From: Phoronis australis
Lineage: Eukaryota > Phoronida > Phoronidae
Assembly: GCA_002633005.1 (NCBI GenBank)
Contig: NMRA01000583.1
Coordinates: 221,988 to 264,018, forward strand
DNA: 42,031 bases
Reading direction: 5' to 3'
In this document: one piece after another, positions 26,301 through 38,300 of the stretch
Numbering within the stretch: the stretch's first letter is position 1
Layout of the letters: the number at the start of each line of letters is the position of its first letter
Translations under genes and position numbers: made by a program
Notes under the pieces: model-generated
What the model saw: only the letters and a program-made list of their open reading frames with translations
Databases searched by the model: none
Told to the model about the DNA's origin: nothing

Positions 26301-29300
26301 TTTCGGGGTCTTTAGAGTCTGTCGCTATTTCGGCCTACTGGCCGCTTGTATTGGTTTCACTGACTAACAGGGCTTGGGTAGATGGCCTTCTTTCTCACAT
26401 TTAACGTCTATAAACCGGCAACCTTGAGCTTCATGGCAGCTGGCATCACATTGAGTGCAGACTAGCCCGTGTCTGGCTCACAGAGAAGTTGTTTTAAGAT
26501 TTTTTCCATGAGTAGCTCTTAAGAATACATGGATCAAGTTTAATGAACTTTTGTTTTTAATTATATTTTGATGTGATGTGCCTAAAGTGCATTGCACATG
26601 TACTATCATAAACTTATGGTCATATCACGAGACAAAGCAGCTACATGTTTTGGCTGAGATCATATCAGGGATCCTCGGTGTTATCAAAGGGGTCTGTAGC
26701 CCACTGGTCTGTTGAAATCATATGTCAAACACTGAAATACAGCCATGACCATATTGCCAACTTAGAGTAGAAGCCAGTTTGAGTCCTGCACGGTATATAA
26801 ATCTTTTTGGACTCACCCAACCATGCAACTCAGAACCGGGCCAGCAGACACCCCGCCAAAATGCTCCGTACATGGTAACCAAACTCCATTCGTATGCACC
26901 AGATTCCATGACCGTGCAAAGAAACCGGTACTGGAACAGCCACAACTATTGAATCTGGTCAGGTGACTGGAGATTGGTTACCCGTTATGGGGACATTTAT
27001 CACGGATTTTGTGGGTGGCGGTTCGGGACAAGGTTTTGGGAATTTGTAGCGGAATCGTTTCCGCGCCTTAATGAGGGCGTTGTTAAGGGCACACTTTCAC
27101 TGAACTGTGTACACTAAAACAGTAACTTATTCCATTGCAGTTCCAACGCCACGTGGGAGTAAGTAACAAATGAGTAACTGGTGATGGTTGTGCTGCAGCA
27201 GGTGGTGTATCTTCTGCTGCAGCCTCTAGTTGGCTGTAGTTAATGGTGGTAGTGTTGTTGCTGTTGATGTTGCTGCTGTACTGCTGCTGCTGCTTCTGCT
27301 GATGCTGCTGCTAGTGCTGCTGCTTCTGCTGCTGCTGCTGGCTAAGATGAACATAGTGATAGTGATAGCGATCGATGACAACGTACATAACAAAGGCGGA
27401 TGACTTCGTCACAAATTGTATATATTTAGTGAACAGTATACACCGGGGACCTAAAGTCGTGAATATAAGCATAATAAGTGCCGATTGTCATACTACCCAA
27501 TGTCCGTTAGCAACTGCTCATGTGATGTCATGGACTAATATCAGCCTTCACAAATATACGTGTTTTGACAATCTTAATCCTTGTTTGTATCCGTAAGCAG
27601 ATTTTTAAAACTGTCGCTGATATCGGCGGCCATTTTGAATGAGGCCCTAAAATCGTGACCGTTTCGGTTAGACGGAAATACACGAAGTAAGACCTCCCAA
27701 GTCAACTACAGTGCGTACAGTTACTCTAGATGACATAAAAATGTATTGCATTGTTTATTAATTCAGTTTCAATTGAAATAAATTGTCATAAGTTTTGCAC
27801 CCAACTTTGATGTGCACAGACGTTTTCAATGAGGTTGTTCACGTAAAACGCTAAGAACCCAGCATCAATTATCGCTCTGTATTTTATTGTTTTGGCCTTA
27901 CAAAACTTGATCAACCCTGGGACATTTTGATACATTATTCAAGCTACCCCTGGAGCGCGTGTTTGAGTAAATCTGAACGATAAATAGTTTCGAAAATATA
28001 TCCCAAAAATGCCCAAAAAAGTGAATTAGTGAAATATGCTGTTTTTAAGATACATTTGAAAAAAGAAGCCACTCACTCACTGTTTGTTATCATATTGTGA
28101 ATACGAACACGTCCGGGTATTCGTTTGACGTTCGTAAGCAGACGAACGCTGGAAACTTCAACGCCAGATGTCGCAGGACCGCGCAGAAGAGGAAATAAGA
28201 TCGTTCACGACTTTAGGGCACTCACGACTTTAGGGCCTCTGACGGTATATCTTGATATACATTGGATAGATTTGGTTCTGGTTTGACTCCTAACTTCAAG
28301 TCTACGGAATTAGACAAGTAAGCATATGCATTTGTTCGATAGGAACCTTCTGATAATTTGGTTTACATTTTATGATTAGTTTTATCTCCCAGTGAAGTCT
28401 CGGTCTATAGTCAAAACGGTCATTGGTCCAAAGGGCCAATAGTCTCAAACACTATTTGGACTGTGACCCTTCGGAATGAAAAGCGTAAAGCTTATCTTTC
28501 TGTTATTTTGATTGTTAGTTTATCACTTAATATGTTCGTTTTTCCGAAGGATCGGTAGTCTAAAGGGCTTTTGGTCCGAAGAGCCTGTAGTCCAATTGTT
28601 GAGAATACCTCTAGGCCTATTTTCCAACAATCTCCTCTCCGAAGGGTAGAATGTCCGCACTTGTAAAAAGGGATTAACGTCAGTAAATATATTACAGATT
28701 TCTTGAATTTTAAGAAACCCAAACTAACGCTTGCGTGACCTCAGGACATGCATGATTTCAAGTTTTAGGGCTACAATCTGCTCATTAAACTAGACACCAT
28801 CGGGCTCCTTTGAAGGGCTTATGCATCGCGTCAATCGGTTGAATTATTTTTGAAATATAAGAAAGTTGTCCGGTATCCATTCGGTTTGTAAATTAATCAT
28901 GTCATCCTGAAAATACTCCCTTCCTGACAGGCGTCCAAATTTGTTCATTGCCGTATCGCATTCGTTACGAAAAAAAGCGCAACAGATCATAAAACATGGA
29001 AGGGAATCAAATAATGGCATTTGAAATTTTTCAAGATACTTTTTGAATTTAGGCGACCGACGATAACAAGTGTAATATATTTTACCTAATGACCTAACCA
29101 TCTCATCGCGTGCCAAGCGTTGGACAAGGAGAGTAAAACAAACTTCATTGTAAGGGCGGCCAGTTAGAACAAATTTTATTTTCAGGATGTATGCATAAAT
29201 GGATAGATAAAAACATATAAACCGTAACGAGATACGGATTTCTAAATGCAAATTAGTGAATTGTTACACGTAAATATGAATGTGTGATTATGTGTGACCA

Positions 29301-32300
29301 CTTGTAGATTACTAGATTTTCCCATGGGCATGACCTTTAAATTGCAGTACACGGGATTAAAAAAAAAAATTATCAGCCGCGAAATCCGTGCTATCGTCCA
29401 GGTAGTTTGACAATAGACGAACACGGCTGAGTGTGTTTGGAATTTCTCCAATACAAAAAATAAATGTGACCAAACAACATGTTCTAGTCTACCTGAAAGC
29501 CCTTTGTGTCCTTAGCTGTTAAGAAGATTTTTTCGGCCGTTAGCGATAACATAAGAAGAGGGGGGGCTTCAGCTTAGTTTTTCCTAGATGTACTTCACTT
29601 TATTTAAAGCTATAAGCACGGATTCTCATTGAACCACACATTTACAGCATCGTGTTTCGGTAACGGCATTGGATATTCGTGAGTCAGTGCCTTTGTGGAA
29701 GGCATTCTTGCTGGCTGCCGTGTTCTCTGCATTTTGTCTTTTGCATTAACTTTTCTAGTGTTCAACTTGCCTAGGACCATGCAAATGTCGTCGATGCTGC
29801 AATGTTAAATCATAAATTATAATCCAGTGTTTTCGTTCTGTAAGCCTGAAATACATGCACGTCTTGGGTGTTTTGAGTGTATACGGTTAAGTAGTGGTAA
29901 ATGTATGAGTAGACAGGATTGGTAGAATGCGTATCCCACTAAAATGACTTTCATAATGTCAGTCAAATTTCTCATGAAGTTAAACCTTCATTTGACGTCA
30001 ACGAAGAGTGTGTATCCTTACATTTTTACTGTACGAGAGATGATCTGAGTTTTGAATTAGCTAGAAAACGGAGCTACTATACGGTAGAGATTAATCTTCT
30101 TTTCAACGCTTGTAACATCTGATTTTTACAAAAATTTGCTCAATTTTACTACAATATTTTGGGCTAATTTCAATATTTTGTAGTTATATTGTTGGCGTCT
30201 GTTCACTCCACATTCGTGTGTTTACGTGTAAGATCAACCGTCATATTTTGTTTACAGGCCTTGGGGGAATAGTGAAGCCACCATCGACATTACCAATACC
30301 AATACAAAAAGGTACAGCAACAACATCAAGCTTGTATCCTTAATGTTTACTGATATGTGCCACATGGTTATGTAAAACTACAAATCGTATCCATACATGT
30401 ATACTTGTATGCGATCGTGTATGTGTATTTGCCAGAGTATACACCGGTCCTATTATCCATTAGACATTGCAACTTAGTAAACTTCCAGCATGCGTTTTTC
30501 AACCAGTCTATATTGTGATTTGTGCAACAGCGGAGTTTTTGCGCCTTCCACCGTACTTAAACAATAAACTAGATCCTTGTCGGGTTGTCTACGTTACTTT
30601 TGGAAACTGGTTCAGTGGTTACCGAGTGTACATGGCTGTTTTATGTTTATTTCATCAATGACTGCTATGTTTAAGGTGATGCACTGACAGAACTCGTGAG
30701 CCCGTACCCATAGCAATAATAACGTTACCGTGTTAAAATTTAATTTCCATAATGAATTTATTTAAAATGTTGTTTGATATAATATTTAGTTCACACACAC
30801 TTGTACATGCTAGACACTCATGGCTTTCATTTCAACTACAGGCCCTCCGAAAGTACCAAGTAAGTTCACATGAAGTGTAAACACTTCTAGTGGCTGAAGT
30901 TTGGTTGCTTTCATCGTTTTGTTGTCAACAGCTTTGAAATTCATTATTTGCTGTTTTTGCTAAAGTATAGGTATGATCTCAGGTAAGTAATGTATAAAGT
31001 ATACTGACCTAGTTAATTTCTAAAATGAGTGAATGCGTGGTCTTCATCTACCGTCAGATGTATAAAACAATCTGAGATCTACAGTACCCTCCACTGTCAG
31101 CAGTGGACTCCTACTGGGACCATCTGATTCTCCGTTGGCCGATAGCGAATCAGTCGCACAGAACAGTAGCATGCCTTTATCAGAACGTTGTCAACCGCGT
31201 ATGTAATCTTAATCTTCGTCCCCGTTGTCGTCAGCTCCCCTGGCGCAGTTGCTTCATCCAAACATTGCGAACACTCGTCCAAAAGTTCTAACTCACACCG
31301 TCTGTTAAGTATTTTCGTGTAAACCAGCACCGGTTATGCGTAAAATCGTTTCGCCACACAGCATTTCTCGATTGTTAACTAGTGTAGACTAACAGCACTA
31401 AATATCAATACATTAATTATATTGTATTGCATTACTATGAAATTGAGACTAACAGCCGACATCTGACGGGTGAGCTCGGTTGGTAGGAACAAGGTTATGT
31501 AGGATGCATTTTTCCAAGCAACGTACTTACTTGTAAACATGGTGGTATCTGCTACACAGCTTTGTAATCAAAATCACGATCTTCTTGCTGTCTGAGCACA
31601 ACACTATATCTGGTCTTAACTGGGTTACTGCAACATGGCTCGGACATGACCCCTAGTGACCATATCTGTCACAATCTTCCAGTCGGCAGCCATGCCAAGA
31701 ACACCTGAATCGCACTTCTTAGTGGATATTCCGCCTTTGTAGAATCTAATGAGTGCCTTACCAGAGTTGGTCTCCTTCCTTCTCTCCAGATCTAAAACAT
31801 GGACAATACACTTCAGAATCTTGTCATGGCGCCAAGTGTACTTTCCTGAAGTGAGAGCTTCTCTGCAGCTGGACAGAACGTGTTCTTAGGTAGACCGCTT
31901 TTCACAGCCCCTGCAGCTGTCGTCCTCAGTTTTGCCCCACGTTCGAAGATTGACAGGAGTTGGGAGAGTGTCATATGTAGAGCCAAGTAGAAAACTAAAT
32001 TTGAACTGGTCTGGATACAGAATATCTTTAACAGTTATCCTTCTGCTGCACACTCCTTCCCATGAAGTCCATGCACCCTGTTTCATCAGTCCGACTGCTT
32101 CAGCATACCCTTCTCTCATTCTACTGGGATCTAACTCCGTCTGTAACCATTTTGAGCCTCTCTTTGCCTGTTGACGACTTCCACCTCTTTCCCGGAACAA
32201 TTCCCAATCCATGTCTTCCATGGCAGACGGTGCCCACGATCTCTGTATGCCGTAACCGCTCTCCGCCTCCTCCACTGCTACAGCCGCCTTCCACTATCTT

Positions 32301-35300
32301 CCAGAGTCTACCGATAATTCACTCTCTCTGGTCAGTAATGTTCTGCACTTTACCACCTTGAACTCATCCACAATCGATGTCACTGGCAGAGAAACTGCAC
32401 CTCCTTTGATGTATAAACCGAGTTTTGCAACGCTTGGTGGGACACCCAACCACTTTCTTAACCATCTGCTCACCATCCTTTCTGTTTTCTCTGCAGTTGA
32501 AATTGAGAAATCGTACATTGTCAGTGGCCACATAACTTTACCGAAAAATCCAAACTGGTAACACCATACTTGAAGTCTTCCCGGGAGACCGCTCTTCTCA
32601 ATCTTGATCAAATTGTCATTCAGCTCTTTGGTGGCTGCCTTGACACGCCCCACATCTTTCAAAGACCCGATGTAGGACTTTCCTACGTATTTAAGTGTTT
32701 TACTGCTCACGGATGGAATGGCCTCTGATCGTGGGTTCACTTTCCCTTCCCAATCAAAAGGCTACGAGACTTCTCCACATTGAAACTCATGCGTGTCCAA
32801 TTAGCTAGCTCGCCCAATGTCTTGACGAACCAAGCGGCACCTACAGCAAACCCTGTTGTAGGCTAATCGACAAATCATCCACAAATGCTCTGCAAGGTGG
32901 CATCCTTTTGCCCTCCAACAAAGATACTCTGCTCTCTTTACTAGCCCGCTTGGTGATAACATTCATAGTTGAGTCTCTATTTACATGTAGCAATCGTGCA
33001 CCAGGTCACGCTCATATTGAAGTAAAAAGTAATTTACAATCTACGGTAACACTTTTGAAACAATATGGATGATACTCGGTAAAAAGTACATGTATATGTA
33101 CAGGTAGTATGATGTCAAGTTTTTCGAGACAATTGCAAGAGACAAAAAATTGAATGTTGATCAGCATTTGTTTCAGTCTGTAAACCTAAATTTTGCTCAG
33201 TTGCAGTTTACATCTGATTGTCTAAATCAAGGTTTATTTTGTTTAACATGAAACTGATTTATTAATTTTAGAACAGTGCGTGGTACCAGAAAATGCTCCA
33301 CGAAACGTCGAATTATCCTGCACGGAAACACAAGATTCCATGTAAGTTATAAAATGTTGTGTGGCTCCGCAAGTTGGATTTTCACCGCGGGTCCTTTTAT
33401 GCGCTGAGCATGGTCAATAATGGATTGCCAATTGGGGGATTTCAGCTTTCTATGGAAAAACTTGCCCACTGCAGGGGCTGATTGTTGTGTTCAAATGCCT
33501 TGGTACAAAGCTGTGCACTAAATATGAAGCTTTGTTCTGATCCGGGTAAAAGTTTGGTCAAATAAAACGTGGCACAAAATTAGATTAGTGTCATTAAAAG
33601 CTACATTCTTCCTTGAGTAAATTTTGATTGTTTGCCGGTGTTGGAAACACTGGTGTTCTGCCGTTTTTCTGTTGCTAGAGTTGTGGTGCGACTTTATGCA
33701 TATTCAACTTTCGGTGTAATGAAATATAGTGTCACCTATTGGCCAGTTTCTTTTTTTCGCCGATTTTTTAATGAACTGTTATTCTTTCACGAGGTTGCGT
33801 ACATACAGTATCACAACAAACTGTGGGAACTGGTTTCATTTCGTTATAAGTTTTTAGTACTTTAATGCCAGCCAATATATTTTTAGAACAATTTTTGCTG
33901 CTGCAGAAGCTGCTACCATATCCCGAGAGATGTCCCAAAAATTGGGAAATGACGCGTGCGCGTGTCACGAGTGTTCTGTTTTCAAAATTACGGAGAATTA
34001 TGCAATAAAACGACTTTTTTAGATTTGTTTTCACTTTAACGGCTGTAACGGGTAATAAAGGTGAATGACTGTTGACTCCCAGATTTTGCATGGAGTGCAC
34101 CCCCGCCGGAAGGAAGTTCCGATAATTTTGTTGTGACATGTACTCAAGCTTGTGCCGGCAACGAAGACCAGTAGAGAAAATACTCGGGGGAAAAGAAATT
34201 GGTCAAGGTCAGGTGGCGTAATCGCTAAAGGTCGACCCAAAAGAACGCATTACAATTTTAGCAAAAGCCGATATAACGACTGAACACAGTTTTTTCCAAC
34301 ACCGGTAAATATGTTACTTTACTCAAAGAAGAGAATAGTTTTATGACACCAATTTTGAATCAGGTTTTATTTGTTCATTTTTACACAGATCGGCGCAAAC
34401 CTTTATATTTAACATACAGCTTTGGGCTAAGGCTAGGGCAACCGATGGTATGCCATGTCCATACCCTTAGAAGGCACCTTTTGCAGGATCCCTACAAAAA
34501 GCCATGGCGAACCTCTTACAGCACTGTGGCAAACAGTAAAAAATACGAACGGCTGATACAATGATAAAATACGATGTAAGCTCTTCACAATATGACAGCG
34601 GTACGTGATAACCAGTCGCGGCCCCACCAGCCACGTCACTGACATACCAGCCAATCAGCGATTGCTGTCAGGATTTCTGTCTTTTGACAGTAGATATCAA
34701 TCAGGTTTTGTTTGGCGCGCAACTCGGGCAATTGTGTGACTGATTTGCATGTTAGAACCGGTTAACTGCTGCATTATTTTTCTACAGTCCTCTTTTTAAG
34801 TCACTAGATCGGGGTTCCTTTGATATTGTTTACTTCGATCACTGCTCGTTTTAATAATTTGCAACTTCTCAAGTCAAAGGTGGTCAACATACTACGTAAC
34901 AGTAAACTGGGAGGGGTTTCACAGATTTCAACCAACGGGAAGGACTGAATGTTATGACGTCGGCTTCATTACTTTAACCTATGAGAAGCCATTGTCAAAC
35001 AACATTCTACCATTTCTACTATTTTGTAGCACTGCGAAAGAGTGTAGTTTTAGTGTGATCAAGTGACAAGTGATGTTTCCTGTCAGAATGTTGAAGAATG
35101 ACCAAGTGTTCTGTGATGCTACCGGATTTACCAGTGGATATCTGTCCATAAAGCATTTGAAAAACGGCGGCAGCGTCATCCTTCGAATAAATTACAAGAC
35201 GTGAAACCATTTCTCGCCTAAGTTAGGACCATGTTGAAAACAGTTTAAAATCTGCAAAAATTTTTATCGAGATAAATATGTTAAAAATCTCAACATATTT

Positions 35301-38300
35301 TTTCAGACGATGCGCTGCATCATGCACCTTGGATGACCCTACTTTCTTGTTTCCCAACTTGCAAAAGATGTTGGTGACGGAATGCAGATTTGATGAAGGA
35401 ACATGGAGTAGTAAGCCGGATTCCGAGTGTACTGGTAATGTTAACACCCTTTTCCCGTTCATTCATCCATCCACTTGTCCGTCAACTTATTTATTTCACT
35501 AAGGCAGAGCCTTGGTTGCGGACGAAAGCCAATAATTAGTGTTAACAACTCTGTCTGATCATTTTCACGGTGAATGAACAAGTTCAGTATGACGAATATG
35601 CTGTTACTAAATGGTTAGTAACAATTGAATTTGGTCACTAAAGCACAACTGGGGAATATGATCGGCACAAGGTTTTTGCCGTGAAGATTCAAACTGAAAT
35701 AAATCGACTTTGCGTGAGAGAATGGGATCTGAAAAATTATCCAATTTCATTTGATCCCGATAACAGCTATTCGACGTTTCGACGGTGAATTGGTTTTTTG
35801 TGTGTTTACCATTCATTACATGTTGTGTGAAGATTTTTTTCAGTTTTGTTTAGTGCTCTTTGGTGCAGGTTGAGAAATTCGCGATTAATGTTTTCTCGCT
35901 TTTGTGATTGCTCTTTTAAGATAGCCTACGCGAATTACATGTATCTAAAATGAACAAAACACCGACCTCCAGAATGAACTTTGGTTAATTTAGAGGGACC
36001 CTTTCCCTACTGGCGTCGCTAGTACATTTATATAGCCTTTTGATGACGTCTTGACCGATCTGTTGCCAATTTGTAACCTAGCCAATACGTAAGCAGCTTG
36101 TATGCGGAGTGCTATAGTACATGTATTTTGTTACTATGGTCAATGATACTTTTGGATACTTTTTTGTCAAGAACGCACAGCATTAGTTCAGTTTTAGTCG
36201 GACGGGCGAGTTATTTTCGACTTCGGTTCCTATCCGCACTGGATATTTGGATTATTGCGTTAGGCTATACTAGGTTGTCTCAACACGGCATGGTTTCATG
36301 AGTCATGGGCTACAATTCGACCGACAACGTGTAAGTTTGTCTCACGCGATGTGTTGAACGCGGAGTCCATTTTCATAGCGAATGTCTACTTAAATCAATA
36401 TAGAACAACGAATATCAAATCAAAGTGCATCGGAGGTCTTATCGTTGTTAACTGGCAGAAAACTTGACGTTGTGTTATGCTATTTTGTTGCTTTACTGTA
36501 CACGTAAACACCGGCTTGAGCTATGAAAACAGGGGGTTGGCTATTTCCTCGTGCTGAACATGCAAAAGACGGCTCGAACAAAGTCTAATTAGATTGTTTT
36601 TAACGCAAACCAATGCATACGAATGTTTTCGGTAACTGCCGACCACAATGATGGTGTGACTGAAAATTCGAAAGAAAAAGTCGAAAGAAGTATTATCAAC
36701 TATCTGATCGCCACCTTTGCAGTCCGCTCAGGAAAGTTACTAAAGGGTTACAGCCGTACAAAGGTTAGATTTGAATTTTGCGACAAACTGTGACAGAAAG
36801 GTCGATGCATTGCTTTGAGTTCTCCTGCAGGCAGGCCCACTGTCAAAAGAGATGATTTATTTTCACCACCCCTGCTTGAGGAATGCTGGAACTACATGTA
36901 ATGTTTTTGTTAACGATGCAATATTTATTGTAATGGCGGCTTCCCCAGCTCTCCTTCATTTTTCTTAGTGACAACAAAATTTTTCATCTACACCTATGTG
37001 CTCTCTTGACCTGTTATTTCACGTAAAGACACAGGGCGGCGCTCCCGCTGGTCGCCCGCTATAAACAAATACTTTCATCCATACAAACAAACACACATAC
37101 ATGTATATGGATACACACAGTCGCAAATATCTACCCACACACACACACACACACAAACAAACACACACGCACGCGCACACATTCACGCTCATTTACTCAT
37201 AAATGCATGTACGTATACTTAAATGCATGTAGCATACAAAGTCATGCATACAGGAAATTTTTCCTTAAGTGCTGCTGCGTACTTAAGAGTCGCTTTCCGC
37301 TTCATTTCAGTTAAAAACTTTCATAAAAGGGTTCTTAACGCAAGTTAGTTCAGTTGAATCTTAGGTCCAAACAATGCGCATTCGATTTTTAAGTTAAGTT
37401 AATCTTTTTGTTTTTACTGGTGCATCATCAACTGAAATGGCAGCCGTAGTGAGTAACAGGTGACTTAAGCATCATGGGTACTCGCTCAGCAGCCACCATA
37501 CGTAATGAGGTTTCGTGGAAACACCGCAAACTTTTTCAAAGTAAAATAATTAGGCAAACAAAAAGAAAGCTGAAAGTTACGAAATGCAAATACGTCTTGA
37601 CTGACAAAACTCCTCCTGTGTTCCAAACTGATAATTGTAAAGGAAAGATTTGTTTTAACTTATTACTAGACTAACGTAATATAAAAGAACAAGCACATTT
37701 GTTCTAAGTTTGACTTGCAATAAGTTTATTCGTTATATTTTGCTAATTGTTTCTGTTTCAGAAAAGTGCAAAAAGCCATTTACTGCGTTACATGGAGTTG
37801 ACAGGGTTGATTGCGAGCATTCAATAACCGAAGACTACCGGTATGTTAGTTCGTTTTCACGCCGTAACAGGCGACGAATTTCCTCTACAACTTGTCCCCG
37901 TCAGTTATACAAGTGAAATTGAGAAGCAGTGAATCTGTTGTGCCGAATACAAAGAATGTTTTAACGAAAATTCTAACAACTGAAATATGTTGTCTTGCAC
38001 ATTCATGCACATGTTCTTGCTTCGTCGTTCTTCACGTAATTTCGGTTGCTGTTTGCATTACTTTTTATTTTATTATACATGTATAGACAAACGTGTTAAG
38101 TCATATACATGTATATTGCACAACTAATACGATTGTACCAATGTCATTACTATAGTTTGAGATTAGTGATTTTCAAAAGTGTTTGAAAGAGGGCCAATGT
38201 ACAACATGCCGCAAAAAATTCTTTATGGAAGCGGGCTTTCGTGTTTTTGTCATCTAAATCACTGGATAGTTCCTTCGCGGGGCCTTCATGAAAAGGTAGA

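Noticed and set aside
28844-29251. 135-codon minus-strand frame
   Set aside because: No domain, no clear splice signals and AT-rich composition; it could be chance. Kept only as a note.
30978-30990. Possible 12-bp microexon between ATAG and GTAAGT
   Set aside because: The length fits a frame-neutral exon, but the peptide is not Pro/Thr-rich and the acceptor is weak.
31932-32561. Plus-strand frames of 67-99 codons
   Set aside because: They are shadows of the minus-strand LINE reverse transcriptase.
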